From positions 1 through 64,000 of the forward strand of contig NZ_FQYQ01000015.1 of the NCBI RefSeq assembly GCF_900141825.1: 64,000 nucleotides of DNA, written 5' to 3'. This stretch comes from Pseudobutyrivibrio xylanivorans DSM 14809. GTDB lineage: Bacteria > Bacillota > Clostridia > Lachnospirales > Lachnospiraceae. Within the stretch, counting starts at the first letter, position 1. Every line of letters starts with the position of its first letter. The translations under genes were made by a program, and so were the position numbers. The notes beneath the pieces are model-generated. The model was given only the letters and a program-made list of their open reading frames with translations, did not search any database and was not told where the DNA came from. Positions 34,443 through 44,264 of the stretch are shown here, piece by piece.

Positions 34443-36284
34443 ATGAACAAGATAAAAGAGTACAAAGAACCAACAAATAAAATTGAAAAGGGACTGATGT
34501 ATCTTCAGCACTACGGTGTTCGTAGAACTGTTACTAAGACCTTCTTAAAGGCTATTGGCCATGATCAGGAGCACTATAGCTATCGCAAGTTTTTGAAGGC
34601 TCATCCTGTTACTGAAGAGGAGCTTGATAAGCAGCGTCATACCGTATTTACGTATAATCCTGTCATTAGTATCGTAATTCCTCTTTATAATACACCGGAA
34701 AATTTTCTCATAGAGCTTATCCAGTCATTTACGGCTCAGACCTACCCAAACTGGCAGCTTTGCCTTGGTGACGGCAGCCCAAAGGATGGATTGAAGGATA
34801 TCATTTTAAAAGCTACCGGTGGGCAGTGGGATGACAGAATTGTGTACAAGAAGCTGGAGGGTAACACAGGTATCGCCGGCAACACAAATGCAGCAATGGA
34901 GCTTGCTACAGGTTCCTTCATCGGCTTTACAGACCATGATGATCTCATCACACCTGATGCAATGTTTTATATTGCAAAGGCTCTTAATGAGGATAGCACT
35001 ATTGAGGCTATCTATTCGGATGAGGACAAAATCGACATGGAGGGCAAGGAATATTTTCTTCCTCACTTTAAGTCAGATTTCAATCTTGACCTTTTGTGCT
35101 CACATAATTACATCACTCATCTTTTCGTTGCAAGAGCTGACTTGGTAAAGGCCAGTGGCGGCATCAAGTCAGAGTTCGATGGGGCACAGGACCACGATTT
35201 TGATTTAAGAATTCTTGAGCAGTGCAAGAATATTTACCATATTCCAAGAGTGCTTTATCACTGGAGAACTCACCCACTTTCTACAGCGGATCACCCAGAG
35301 GCAAAGATGTATGCCTATGAGAATGGTCGTCGTGCAGTGGAGGAGCACTACAAGAGAATTGGCGTGCCAGCCCGTGTGGAGCTTGATACTCATTTGGGTT
35401 ATTACCGCACAATCTATGAGTGGCCAGACACACCACTTTTATCGATTGTAATTCCTAATATGAATCACTGCAGAGATTTGCAGCAGTGTATCGACAGCAT
35501 CACTGAACACACTGATTACAAGAATATTCAGTTTGTAATCGTTGAAAATAATTCTGATGAGCCAGAGCTTTTTGATTATTATAAGGAGCTTGAAATCAGA
35601 ACAGATATCAATGCCAAGGTGGTTGATTTCACAAAGGATTATCCTGAGACAAAGGGAGATTTCAACTTCTCGAAGCTTGTGAATTATGGTGTCAGCCATT
35701 CAGATGGAGAGTACATTCTCCTTCTCAATAACGACACTCGTATGATAAATGAAAATGCCATTTCAGAGATGATGGGATTTGTCAGAAGAAATGATGTTGG
35801 TGCGGTTGGCGCCAGATTATATTACGGCAACAACACTGTGCAGCATGCCGGATTGATTTTAGGGCTCGGTGGAGTAGCTAATTCTCAGTTCCATGGAAGT
35901 GGAAGAGAGCAGGTAGGATATTTCTATAGAAGCACATGCGTGCAGGATTTATCTGCCGTTACAGGAGCCTGCCTCCTTACAAGCAAGGCTGATTTTGAAA
36001 GTGTCGGCGGATTTGATGAGACATTGGCAGTGGCATTTAATGATGTGGATTACTGTCTGAAGCTTAGAGCAAAGGATTTACTTTGTGTCTATACACCATT
36101 TTCAGAGTGGTATCATTTGGAGTCTATAAGCCGCGGCTTAGACCACGATGATCCTGCTAAGAAGGCTCGCATGGACAAGGAGACAGAGTATTTCATGTCA
36201 AAGTGGAAGGATGTGTATGAGAAGGGGGATCCATACTACAATCCAAATCTTTCACTTACAAAATTTGACTACTCATTTGAGTAG
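34443..36284 (+). CDS. Tandem-domain glycosyltransferase family 2 protein
   Basis: 613 residues. A short helical N-terminal region comes first, then GT2 domain 1 from about 74 (VISIVIPLYNTPENFL; FTDHDDLI near 162) and GT2 domain 2 from about 331 (LLSIVIPNMNHCRDL; LLNNDTRMI near 427), with DLSAVTGACLLTSKADFESVGG. Domain order and block spacing match the C-terminal 530 residues of the 815-residue protein at 26164, so the two are paralogues. It is cytoplasmic, using nucleotide-sugar donors to extend a lipid-linked chain. Eight bases separate it from the acyltransferase upstream. Confidence 0.9.
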   Translation: MNKIKEYKEPTNKIEKGLMYLQHYGVRRTVTKTFLKAIGHDQEHYSYRKFLKAHPVTEEELDKQRHTVFTYNPVISIVIPLYNTPENFLIELIQSFTAQTYPNWQLCLGDGSPKDGLKDIILKATGGQWDDRIVYKKLEGNTGIAGNTNAAMELATGSFIGFTDHDDLITPDAMFYIAKALNEDSTIEAIYSDEDKIDMEGKEYFLPHFKSDFNLDLLCSHNYITHLFVARADLVKASGGIKSEFDGAQDHDFDLRILEQCKNIYHIPRVLYHWRTHPLSTADHPEAKMYAYENGRRAVEEHYKRIGVPARVELDTHLGYYRTIYEWPDTPLLSIVIPNMNHCRDLQQCIDSITEHTDYKNIQFVIVENNSDEPELFDYYKELEIRTDINAKVVDFTKDYPETKGDFNFSKLVNYGVSHSDGEYILLLNNDTRMINENAISEMMGFVRRNDVGAVGARLYYGNNTVQHAGLILGLGGVANSQFHGSGREQVGYFYRSTCVQDLSAVTGACLLTSKADFESVGGFDETLAVAFNDVDYCLKLRAKDLLCVYTPFSEWYHLESISRGLDHDDPAKKARMDKETEYFMSKWKDVYEKGDPYYNPNLSLTKFDYSFE

Positions 36285-36374
36285 ATAATGAGGTCAATAA
36301 CATTTATAATATAAGATAATAACTTACTTGGGGAAGTAATCGGGTTTTACTATAAATGTATTGGGAGAATTGCC

Positions 36375-37799
36375 TTGTACAAGAAAAAGAAGCGCTCGTG
36401 GGTAAAGCATCTTGACTTTATTCTGCTGGACATGTTGGCTGCAGAAATTGCACTGTTCGTGGGTGTTTTTGTTAAATTCGAAGGTGCAATTATTTTTGTC
36501 AGCAGATTTGACCATTATCCTTTATATGAAGATATGGCCATGCTGTTGCCATTTATAGATTTGGCAGGAGTTCTTTTTACAGAGACTTACACGGGTATTT
36601 TACGACGAACAAAATATCAGGAAGCTATTTCTACCATTGGTCATTGCCTTGTAAATATACTTGGGATTTTGTTATACATGCAGGCAATGCAGACCACATT
36701 CTTCTACTCAAGATATGCTCTTGCTGTAGCAGGTGTGGCAATGGTAATCATTTCCTATATATTTAGATGCGGATGGAAGCGTGTTATCCGCAAAAGAATG
36801 CTGCAGGATGTCAATAAGACATCCCTTATTGTGGTGGCTGAATCTACCACTGTGGATGCCTGCCTGGAGGATCTTGCCCACAGTCCATATTACGAATTTA
36901 AGGTAAATGGTGTGGCTGTGGTTGATAAGGATATGACAGGCCAAGAGATTCAGGGAATTCCTGTTGTGGCTTCTGCAGACACTTTATTTGAATATCTTAG
37001 AACCAACGTTGTGGACGAGGTTTTCCTTGATGGCAATACAAGAGCTAGCGAGGAGACTTTAGCAGGACGTTTGGTTGAGCAGGGACTGACAGTTCATGTA
37101 TCCCTTATTCACACAGACAATCTTATGCCAAACAGAATAATGGAGACCTACGGGCATTATGTTGTGCTCACAACCAGCATGCATATCGCAAACAATCGAC
37201 AGGCATTTTGTAAGAGACTTGGCGATATTTTAGGTTCAATAATTGGACTGGTTTTCGTGGCAATTGCTTTCATCATTTTTGCTCCTATTATAAAATATCA
37301 GTCGAAGGGGCCAGTATTTTTCAGCCAGACTCGAATTGGTAAGAACGGACGAAAGTTCAAATTTTATAAATTCAGAACCATGTATATGGATGCTGAGGAG
37401 CGAAAAAAAGAGCTGATGGAGCAGAATGAAATTAGTGGAAATATGTTTAAGATGGAAAATGATCCTCGAATTATACCTATTGGAAAATTTATGAGAAAGT
37501 ATTCAATCGATGAGCTGCCTCAGTTCTGGAATGTTTTGAAAGGGGACATGGCAATTGTTGGAACCCGTCCACCTCTTGAAGATGAGTATGAAAATTATGC
37601 ACTTCATCATAAAGCACGACTTTCAATTAAGCCGGGGCTCACAGGAATGTGGCAGGTCAGCGGACGAAGTGACATCACTGATTTTGAGGATGTGGTGGCA
37701 CTGGATACCCAGTACATTTCCAACTGGTCGCTGATGCTGGATTTGAAGATATTGATTAAAACTGTTGCTGTTGTACTTGGAGGAAAGGGGTCGAAATAA
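36375..37799 (+). CDS. Exopolysaccharide polyprenyl glycosylphosphotransferase (WcaJ/WbaP-like)
   Basis: 474 residues. Four N-terminal transmembrane helices (about 15-130), a central nucleotide-binding-like domain (about 140-265) and one further helix (IGLVFVAIAFIIFAPIIKY) precede the catalytic C-terminal domain: PVFFSQTRIGKNGRKFKFYKFRTM, YSIDELPQFWNVLKGDMAIVGTRP, and KPGLTGMWQVSGRSD. It transfers a sugar-1-phosphate from a UDP-sugar to undecaprenyl phosphate, starting repeat-unit assembly. The start is a TTG at 36375, 6 bases after GGGAGA. The next gene begins within its stop (TAATG). Confidence 0.92.
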   Translation: MYKKKKRSWVKHLDFILLDMLAAEIALFVGVFVKFEGAIIFVSRFDHYPLYEDMAMLLPFIDLAGVLFTETYTGILRRTKYQEAISTIGHCLVNILGILLYMQAMQTTFFYSRYALAVAGVAMVIISYIFRCGWKRVIRKRMLQDVNKTSLIVVAESTTVDACLEDLAHSPYYEFKVNGVAVVDKDMTGQEIQGIPVVASADTLFEYLRTNVVDEVFLDGNTRASEETLAGRLVEQGLTVHVSLIHTDNLMPNRIMETYGHYVVLTTSMHIANNRQAFCKRLGDILGSIIGLVFVAIAFIIFAPIIKYQSKGPVFFSQTRIGKNGRKFKFYKFRTMYMDAEERKKELMEQNEISGNMFKMENDPRIIPIGKFMRKYSIDELPQFWNVLKGDMAIVGTRPPLEDEYENYALHHKARLSIKPGLTGMWQVSGRSDITDFEDVVALDTQYISNWSLMLDLKILIKTVAVVLGGKGSK

Positions 37800-39196
37800 T
37801 GAGCGACGCTTATTTTTCTCTGGTTGTATGGACTAACGATACTGACATGGACCAGTTTAAGGATATGCTGGAGTCCATCGACCAACAGGATTATCGTGAA
37901 TTCGAATTGTATATCTTGGATAATAACCCAAGCAACGAGCTGGAAGTGACTATAAAGGAGTTTTTCCCAGATATCGTTGATAAGGTTCATTATCGCCGTC
38001 TGAAAAAGAAGAATGGTGGAGCATATTCCTATAATATAGGGATTCATTTTGCTGAAGGCTCGCATCTGGTTTTTCTGGGGCAGCATGATCGACTGAGCGG
38101 TAATACCCTGAGCTCTTTTAATGAAAAAATACAGACCATGGAGAGCGATGCCTACATTATATACAGTGATCATGATGAGCTGGTGGGACTGGACAGAATG
38201 AATCCACACTTTAAGAGTGATTTTAATAAGGAACTGTTTTTGCAGACAAATTATATAGGAGATTTTTTGTGTATATCAAAGGGACTTGTGAAACAGATTG
38301 GCGAGTTCAATGAGAAGGCGAAGTATTCCTATATATATGAATATATTTTAAGAGCGGCATTCAAGAAATTTGAAATCGCTCACGTACCATCTCTTCTTTA
38401 TCATAAGAGAACATCTACGAAGGGAATGAATAGGGAAGAGAGAAAGGAAGCTGAATATTCTGCAAAGGAGCATTTGGCTTTAGCATTATCGTATTTACGT
38501 AATAATGGTGTGATATGTGATGGTCGAGTGGATCAGTCTTTTAAGAAGTGGCATATCGATTATGATGATACGAACTTTAGAAGATTCGGTAAGGACTACA
38601 TGTTTTTACGTGAGGAGAATGTGCGCCTCTTTACAAGAAATAATGTTAAGAAGATGTATGGATATCTTTGTCAGCCAGATGTGGCTGTGGTAGGTGTGCG
38701 ATTTTTAGGCAAAGGATTCACCTACGATAATGCGGGTTATATAATAGGAGAAGACGGAACTGAGTACCCTGCATTTCATGGTCAGCGAATCTTCAAAGAT
38801 ACATATGAAGGGCTTGGGAGTATGCCAAGAGATGTGGCGATGGTAGATGGTGGCTGTTGCCTCATTGATGCAAAGGTGTACAGAATGCTTCATGGTTTCG
38901 ATAAGAATTTATCCGGACGTGATGCCATGCTTGATTTCTGCTTGAGAGCAAAAGCCAGGGGATACAGAACAGTGGTGGTGCCAAGAGTCATCGCCAGATA
39001 TAAGGAGAAAAATAACGAGTCTACGCAGGAAAGCCATGAAAGACTTATGGAAAAACATGGTGATTACATTCAAAAGGGGGATGGGTTCTATAACAAGAAT
39101 CTGCCAATTGGAGTAGAAAACTATATTCTTCCGGGTACTGAAACAGAAGAAGTGATAAAAGAAGAAACACAAGGAGACTTAAAAGAAGCAGAGTAA
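37799..39196 (+). CDS. Glycosyltransferase family 2-like protein
   Basis: 465 residues, one-base overlap with the phosphoglycosyl transferase gene. The N-terminal GT2 domain begins YFSLVVWTNDTDMDQFKDMLES, with DQQDYREFELYILDNNPS and LVFLGQHDRLSGN in place of a standard DxD. YIIYSDHDELV and MNPHFKSDFNKELFLQTNYIGDFLCIS follow the pattern of the tandem GT2 proteins. The C-terminal half (VAVVGVRFLGKGFTYDNAGYIIG, DVAMVDGGCCLIDAKVYRML) is a diverged second GT2 module lacking an obvious catalytic acidic pair. The protein may therefore be a tandem GT2 with one degenerate domain. It probably adds the second sugar of the repeat unit. Confidence 0.78.
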   Translation: MSDAYFSLVVWTNDTDMDQFKDMLESIDQQDYREFELYILDNNPSNELEVTIKEFFPDIVDKVHYRRLKKKNGGAYSYNIGIHFAEGSHLVFLGQHDRLSGNTLSSFNEKIQTMESDAYIIYSDHDELVGLDRMNPHFKSDFNKELFLQTNYIGDFLCISKGLVKQIGEFNEKAKYSYIYEYILRAAFKKFEIAHVPSLLYHKRTSTKGMNREERKEAEYSAKEHLALALSYLRNNGVICDGRVDQSFKKWHIDYDDTNFRRFGKDYMFLREENVRLFTRNNVKKMYGYLCQPDVAVVGVRFLGKGFTYDNAGYIIGEDGTEYPAFHGQRIFKDTYEGLGSMPRDVAMVDGGCCLIDAKVYRMLHGFDKNLSGRDAMLDFCLRAKARGYRTVVVPRVIARYKEKNNESTQESHERLMEKHGDYIQKGDGFYNKNLPIGVENYILPGTETEEVIKEETQGDLKEAE

Positions 39197-39229
39197 TCTT
39201 TAAGAATTATTAAGAATTGGTGAGTTTCC

Positions 39230-39259
39230 TTGACAACCTATAAACCATTAGAGTAGACT
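39230..39259 (+). promoter_or_regulatory. Predicted strong promoter of the LCP gene
   Basis: A consensus TTGACA (39230-39235), 18-base spacer, TAGACT (39254-39259). A hairpin ATGCTGTCA/TGGCAGCAT (39268-39293) forms right at the predicted 5' end of the transcript and could stabilise it. Confidence 0.7.
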
Positions 39260-39333
39260 AAACCATAATGCTGTCATGTAAAAATGGCAGCATAAAATTT
39301 TGGTAAAAATAAGAATGGAGAACATAAAGTAAG

Positions 39334-40881
39334 ATGAGTAATTTTGATGATTACGATTTTGACTTGGATAGGGATTTCAATTCCCAGCGTGGAATTGATC
39401 TCGATGATGAATTAGATATGTACGATTATGATCCAGATGTTAGACGCAGACGTCCAGAGGGCAGCCGCCCATCAGGCGCTCGTCGTCCAGCAGGATCACG
39501 TCCTGCAGCTTCAAGAAGCAGCCAGCCACGTCAGGGCGCTCCAAGACGTCGCCCAGATGGAAGTCGTCCACAGCAGAGACGTCCAGAGGGCAGCCGCCCA
39601 TCAGGCAGTCGCTCAGCCGGTTCGCGTTCAGGAAATGGCCGTCCTTCAGTGACACGTCCAGATGGCGGACGCGCATCTTCAAGAGCAACAGCTGACAGAC
39701 GCAGCAGTCGCCCATCAAACAGCCGTCCAGCTGGAAGAAAGAATAGCAAGGCTGCACAGAAGAAAAAGAAAAGAAGAACAATTATTGTAGTCGAAATAGT
39801 TATCTTATTAATCCTTGCAATTGTTATTTTCTTATGGAGCAAATTTGGCAAGGTTAACTGGGACAACATCAATATGGAGCAGGTTAAGTCTAACGACCTT
39901 GATGCAGCTACAGAAGAGGTTCTTAGCAATTACAAGACCTTCGCTTTATTCGGTGTTGATAACCGTTCCAACGGAAATCTCGATACAGGTAACTCTGATG
40001 CTATCATTATTGTTTCTATTAATAATGATACAAAGGATGTTAAGATGCTTTCAGTACAGCGTGATACTTACCTTCAGGTTGAAAAGGATTTGTACCGCAA
40101 GTGTAATTATGCATACAATCATGGTGGTGTAGAGAGTGCTCTTGAGATGCTCAATACAAACCTTGATATCAAGATTGATGGATATGTATCAGTTGACTTC
40201 TATGCACTTGCAAAGATTGTTGATGATCTTGGTGGTCTTGATCTTGAGATTACACAGCGTATGATTACTACAGACAACGAAAAGACAGGTCAGAATGCTC
40301 TTGCAGGATACATCGCAGAGGTAGAAAATGTATTAAAGTATTATCCAGATGAAAAAGAATACTGGAAGTATTCAGACTGTTACTTTGATAAGCCAGGTAC
40401 ATATCACCTCAATGGTGCTCAGGTAGTTGGATACTGCCGTAACAGATATGCTGTAAATAATGACTACGGACGTGCAGAAAATCAGCGTAAAGTTATCAAG
40501 CTTATCGTAGAAAAAGCTAAGAAGGCAAACGTTAGTCAGCTTAATAAGATTGCTGATGACGTATTCCCTAAGATTTCTACAAGCCTTTCACTTTCACAGT
40601 GTGTAGGTATGGCTGCAGATGTCAGCAAGTACAATATGGCAGAGTCTTCAGGCTTCCCATTTGCACTTAAGACAAAGACAGTTAGCTCGAAGACAGGTAG
40701 TGTTGTAGTTCCATGTACACTTACATCAAACGTTGTTCAGCTTCATAAGTTCCTGTTTGAGCAGGAGGATTATGATCCTACTGAAGATGTTGATGCTATC
40801 AGTGACCACATCCAGTCTGAGACAGGATTTAGTGAATCAAGCGCTGAAATAAATCAAGCTATAGATGGTTCAGGTAACTAA
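39334..40881 (+). CDS. LytR-CpsA-Psr family glycopolymer ligase with Arg/Ser/Pro-rich N-terminus
   Basis: 515 residues. The acidic N terminus (1-30) is followed by about 115 residues of RRPEGSRPSG-type low-complexity repeats, strongly basic and predicted cytoplasmic. Then come KKKKRR, one transmembrane helix (about 148-170) and the extracellular LCP domain (about 205-440), with NSDAIIIVSINNDTKDVKMLSVQRDTYL and the catalytic Arg block YCRNRYAVNNDYGRAENQRKVI. LCP proteins attach undecaprenyl-linked glycans to peptidoglycan. Its place after the EPS initiation genes fits. The basic tail is unusually long and could bind acidic partners or nucleotide; this is inferred. It has its own TTGACA promoter. 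Confidence 0.92.
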   Translation: MSNFDDYDFDLDRDFNSQRGIDLDDELDMYDYDPDVRRRRPEGSRPSGARRPAGSRPAASRSSQPRQGAPRRRPDGSRPQQRRPEGSRPSGSRSAGSRSGNGRPSVTRPDGGRASSRATADRRSSRPSNSRPAGRKNSKAAQKKKKRRTIIVVEIVILLILAIVIFLWSKFGKVNWDNINMEQVKSNDLDAATEEVLSNYKTFALFGVDNRSNGNLDTGNSDAIIIVSINNDTKDVKMLSVQRDTYLQVEKDLYRKCNYAYNHGGVESALEMLNTNLDIKIDGYVSVDFYALAKIVDDLGGLDLEITQRMITTDNEKTGQNALAGYIAEVENVLKYYPDEKEYWKYSDCYFDKPGTYHLNGAQVVGYCRNRYAVNNDYGRAENQRKVIKLIVEKAKKANVSQLNKIADDVFPKISTSLSLSQCVGMAADVSKYNMAESSGFPFALKTKTVSSKTGSVVVPCTLTSNVVQLHKFLFEQEDYDPTEDVDAISDHIQSETGFSESSAEINQAIDGSGN

Positions 40882-40908
40882 TCAATAGAAATATAAGAGG
40901 AATTAAAT

Positions 40909-42741
40909 ATGTGTGGAATAGTTGGATATGTAGGAAAGTCACAGGCAGCACCAATTTTGCTTGATGGACTTAGCAAGTTGGAGTACAGAGGTTATGATTC
41001 AGCTGGTATGGCTGTATATGATGGCTCAAAGATTGAGTACGAGAAGGCTAAAGGACGCTTAAAGCTTCTTAGCGAGAAGACTCATGATGGTGCTACTATG
41101 CAGGGTACTATTGGTATTGGTCATACACGTTGGGCTACACATGGTGAGCCTAGTGAGACAAATGCTCATCCACATCTTAATGAGGAAGAGACAATCGCTG
41201 TTGTTCACAACGGTATTATTGAGAACTACGCTAAGCTTAAGGAAAAGCTTATTAAGCGTGGATATACATTTAAGTCAGAGACAGATACAGAGGTAGTTGC
41301 ACATCTTCTTGATTACTATTACAAGCAGGGCAATGATCCACTTACATCTGTAACAAAGGTTATGCACCGTGTTGAGGGTGCATACGCACTTGGTATTATT
41401 TTTGCAGATTTCCCAGATGAGATTTATTCAGTTCGTAAGGACAGCCCACTCATTGTTGGTCTTGGAAAAGATGGAAATCTTATTGCATCAGATGTACCTG
41501 CAGTTCTTAAGTATACTCGTGAGGTATACTTCATCGAGAACGAGGAAATTGCTAAGCTTACAGAGAACAGCATTGAGTTCTATGATGTAGATGGTCAGCC
41601 AATCGAAAAACAGTCTAAGACAATCGATTGGGATGTTGACGCAGCAGAAAAGGGTGGTTATGACCACTTCATGATTAAGGAAATCCACGAGGAGCCTAAG
41701 ACTGTTCGTGATACACTTAATCCACGTATCAAGAATGATAAGGTAGATATTGAGGAGCTTGGTATGACAGACGAGGAGATTAAGGCAATCTCACGTATTC
41801 GTATCGTAGCTTGTGGTTCTGCTTATCATACTGGTGTTACAGCTAAGTATGTATTTGAGGAAATGGCTCGTATCCCTGTAGAGGTTGATATCGCATCAGA
41901 GTTCAGATATCGTAACCCTATCCTTCAGGACAATGAGCTTGTAATTGCAGTTTCACAGTCAGGTGAGACTGCTGATACAAAGGAAGCAGTTCGTATGGCT
42001 CGCGCAATGGGCAATATGACACTTGCTATCGTTAATGTAGTAGGTTCTTCTATCGCACGTGAGGCTGAAAAGGTTATGTACACATGGGCTGGTCCTGAGA
42101 TTTCAGTTGCCACTACAAAGGCTTACTCAGCTCAGCTTATTGCGTTCTATCTTCTTGCTATGAAGTTTGCAGAGGTTAGAGGACTTCTTGGAGAGGACGA
42201 GATGAAGTCTCTGATCCAGGATTTAAAGAAGCTTCCAGAGCAGATTGAGATGCTTCTTGGAAATAAGGAGCGCATCCAGAAGTTTGCAAACAGATTCGTT
42301 GCAGCTAAGGACGTATTCTTCATCGGTCGAGGAATCGATTATGCGATTTCTCTCGAGGGCTCACTTAAGCTTAAAGAGATTTCATACATTCACTCTGAGG
42401 CATATGCTGCTGGCGAATTAAAGCACGGTACTATCTCTCTTATCGAGGATAATACTCTTGTTGCAGCGGTTGCTACTCAGGATAATGTTTACGCTAAGAC
42501 AGTTTCAAATATTGTAGAGTGCAAGACTCGTGGTGCTTTCATCCTTGCAGTTACTACAATTGGTAATGAGGATATTGAAAAGGTTGCAGATTATGTAATG
42601 TACATTCCTCAGACTAACAGATACTTCACTAACTCACTTGCAATTATTCCATTGCAGCTCTTTGGTTACTATGTATCAGTTGGTAAGGGCTTTGATGTTG
42701 ATCATCCTAGAAACTTGGCAAAATCAGTTACAGTAGAATAA
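40909..42741 (+). CDS. glmS: Glutamine--fructose-6-phosphate aminotransferase
   Basis: 610 residues, the standard length. Cys2 after the initiator Met is the glutaminase nucleophile (MCGIVGYVG). The glutaminase domain includes GHTRWATHGEPS and HNGIIENY. Two SIS isomerase domains follow, with VACGSAYHTG, VSQSGETADTKEAVR and the C-terminal DVDHPRNLAKSVTVE, including the final Lys/Glu functional region. It makes glucosamine-6-phosphate for UDP-GlcNAc and so feeds all the glycan pathways here. Only 27 bases separate it from the LCP gene, leaving no room for a glmS ribozyme, so regulation differs from the classic Firmicutes case. It ends at a hairpin. Confidence 0.97.
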   Translation: MCGIVGYVGKSQAAPILLDGLSKLEYRGYDSAGMAVYDGSKIEYEKAKGRLKLLSEKTHDGATMQGTIGIGHTRWATHGEPSETNAHPHLNEEETIAVVHNGIIENYAKLKEKLIKRGYTFKSETDTEVVAHLLDYYYKQGNDPLTSVTKVMHRVEGAYALGIIFADFPDEIYSVRKDSPLIVGLGKDGNLIASDVPAVLKYTREVYFIENEEIAKLTENSIEFYDVDGQPIEKQSKTIDWDVDAAEKGGYDHFMIKEIHEEPKTVRDTLNPRIKNDKVDIEELGMTDEEIKAISRIRIVACGSAYHTGVTAKYVFEEMARIPVEVDIASEFRYRNPILQDNELVIAVSQSGETADTKEAVRMARAMGNMTLAIVNVVGSSIAREAEKVMYTWAGPEISVATTKAYSAQLIAFYLLAMKFAEVRGLLGEDEMKSLIQDLKKLPEQIEMLLGNKERIQKFANRFVAAKDVFFIGRGIDYAISLEGSLKLKEISYIHSEAYAAGELKHGTISLIEDNTLVAAVATQDNVYAKTVSNIVECKTRGAFILAVTTIGNEDIEKVADYVMYIPQTNRYFTNSLAIIPLQLFGYYVSVGKGFDVDHPRNLAKSVTVE

Positions 42742-42751
42742 ACCGATTAAT

Positions 42752-42795
42752 AAAGGTAGTAGTTTTTTCTGAAAAAGAACTACTACCTTTCACTT
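42752..42795 (+). terminator. Hairpin terminator after glmS
   Basis: AAAGGTAGTAGTT (42752-42764) pairs perfectly with AACTACTACCTTT (42778-42790). The loop is T/A-rich and can extend the stem. The 3' flank CACTTACTT is a weak T-tract. Confidence 0.65.
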
Positions 42796-42854
42796 ACTTA
42801 TCACATAAGAGGTTTACACTACGGTTATGTAATTGAGAAAGGAAGGCGAGTACA

Positions 42855-44231
42855 ATGAGCGATTTTTTTAACAACGACAATAGCTCAAATACAGAAGAGC
42901 AGAACAACTCAGGAACATATTCATATAAGAAGGACGAAATCAATCAAGGAGAATCTTTCTATCAGTGGTCACCATATGATGATGGCAATAGAGTAAAGAA
43001 AAAGAAGACAAGTACTCTTGGCAAGAAGATGGGAAATGCAGCAGCAATTGCAATTGTATTTGGTCTTGTGGCGGGGTTAGCATTCCAGTCAATCGTGGCT
43101 GTTACAAACAGACTTTGGGATTTAAATGATGCTAAGCAGCCAGCTATCGAATCTACAGCTGAAAAAGATGACACTGATAAAACAGTAGAATCTACCAGCA
43201 CAGCTACAGGTACTACAACTTCAACAAAGATTACAACTGATGTATCTGAGATTGCACAGAATGTGCTTCCAGCAATTGTTCAGGTTACTAATGTAGGAAT
43301 CAAAGAGTATCAGACATTCTTTGGTACAATGCAGCAGCCTACACAGTCAGCAGGCTCAGGTATCATTGTTTCTCAGGATGATGAGAATATCTACATCGCC
43401 ACAAATAACCATGTTGTTAGCGGAGCAGAAACTCTCACTATCACATTTAATGATGATCAGGCAGTTGAGGGAACAATTAAGGGTACAGACTCATCTTGTG
43501 ATCTTGCAGTTGTTTCAGTAGCAGTTAAGGATATTCCTTCTGAGACACTTTCAGCTATTAAGGTGGCAACACTTGGTGATTCAGATAATACTGTTGTTGG
43601 CGAGGCTGCTATCGTAATTGGTAACGCAATGGGCTACGGCACATCAGTAACAAATGGTATTATCTCAGCTATGAACCGTGAAGTTTCAGTACAGGATGAA
43701 GATGGAAACGTAGTTACTAATTCACTTATCCAGACTAATGCAGCAGTTAACCCTGGTAACTCTGGTGGTGCGCTCCTTAATGCAAAGGGCGAGGTCATTG
43801 GTATCGTATCAGTAAAGCTTGCTCAGGAAAATGTTGAGGGTATGGGCTATGCAATCCCAATTTCCTTTGCAACATCCATTATCCAGCAGATGGTAGACAA
43901 TGATGTTGTTTCAGAGCTTGATGCTTCATATCTTGGTATCGCTGGTAAGGACATCACATCAGAGATGTCAGAGCAGTACAACGTTCCTGTTGGAGTTTAT
44001 GTTGCGCAGGTAGTTTCTGGTTCAGGAGCAGATGAAGCAGGTATTGAAGTAGAAGATGTTATTACTGGCTTTAATGGACGTAAGGTTACTTCAGTAAACA
44101 CACTTAACAACATCATGCAGTACATTGCAGCAGGCACAACAGTTGATGTAACGGTTGCAAGACATGATAAAGATTACGAAGAGGAAACAATTAAGGTTAC
44201 CTTAACACGTAGAATTGATAAGGTTCAGTAG
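42855..44231 (+). CDS. htrA: HtrA/DegP-like serine protease with PDZ domain
   Basis: 458 residues. A hydrophilic cytoplasmic N terminus (1-60) and a membrane anchor (about 62-84) are followed by a Ser/Thr-rich linker and an extracellular trypsin-like domain. The catalytic triad is His186 (TNNHVVSG), Asp216 (SSCDLAVV) and Ser303 (NPGNSGGALL). A single PDZ domain follows (about 355-455; GVYVAQVVSGSGADEAGIE, DVITGFNGRKV). It degrades or refolds damaged envelope proteins. Monocistronic with terminators either side. The catalytic residues are intact, so it should be active. Confidence 0.95.
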   Translation: MSDFFNNDNSSNTEEQNNSGTYSYKKDEINQGESFYQWSPYDDGNRVKKKKTSTLGKKMGNAAAIAIVFGLVAGLAFQSIVAVTNRLWDLNDAKQPAIESTAEKDDTDKTVESTSTATGTTTSTKITTDVSEIAQNVLPAIVQVTNVGIKEYQTFFGTMQQPTQSAGSGIIVSQDDENIYIATNNHVVSGAETLTITFNDDQAVEGTIKGTDSSCDLAVVSVAVKDIPSETLSAIKVATLGDSDNTVVGEAAIVIGNAMGYGTSVTNGIISAMNREVSVQDEDGNVVTNSLIQTNAAVNPGNSGGALLNAKGEVIGIVSVKLAQENVEGMGYAIPISFATSIIQQMVDNDVVSELDASYLGIAGKDITSEMSEQYNVPVGVYVAQVVSGSGADEAGIEVEDVITGFNGRKVTSVNTLNNIMQYIAAGTTVDVTVARHDKDYEEETIKVTLTRRIDKVQ

Positions 44232-44264
44232 ACAATAGAATAGAGATTACTGAGGATTAAAGTG

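Noticed and set aside
36301-36360. Inverted repeat ACATTTAT/ATAAATGT before the sugar transferase gene
   Set aside because: A weak 8-bp AT-only stem with a large loop, expected by chance in AT-rich intergenic DNA.
39428-39781. Alternative frames in the Arg/Ser/Pro-rich part of the LCP gene
   Set aside because: They arise from GC-rich low-complexity DNA. The sense frame continues into a canonical LCP domain.
40882-40908. glmS ribozyme upstream of glmS
   Set aside because: Only 27 bases separate the LCP stop from the glmS start, far too short for the ribozyme, and none of its conserved core is present.
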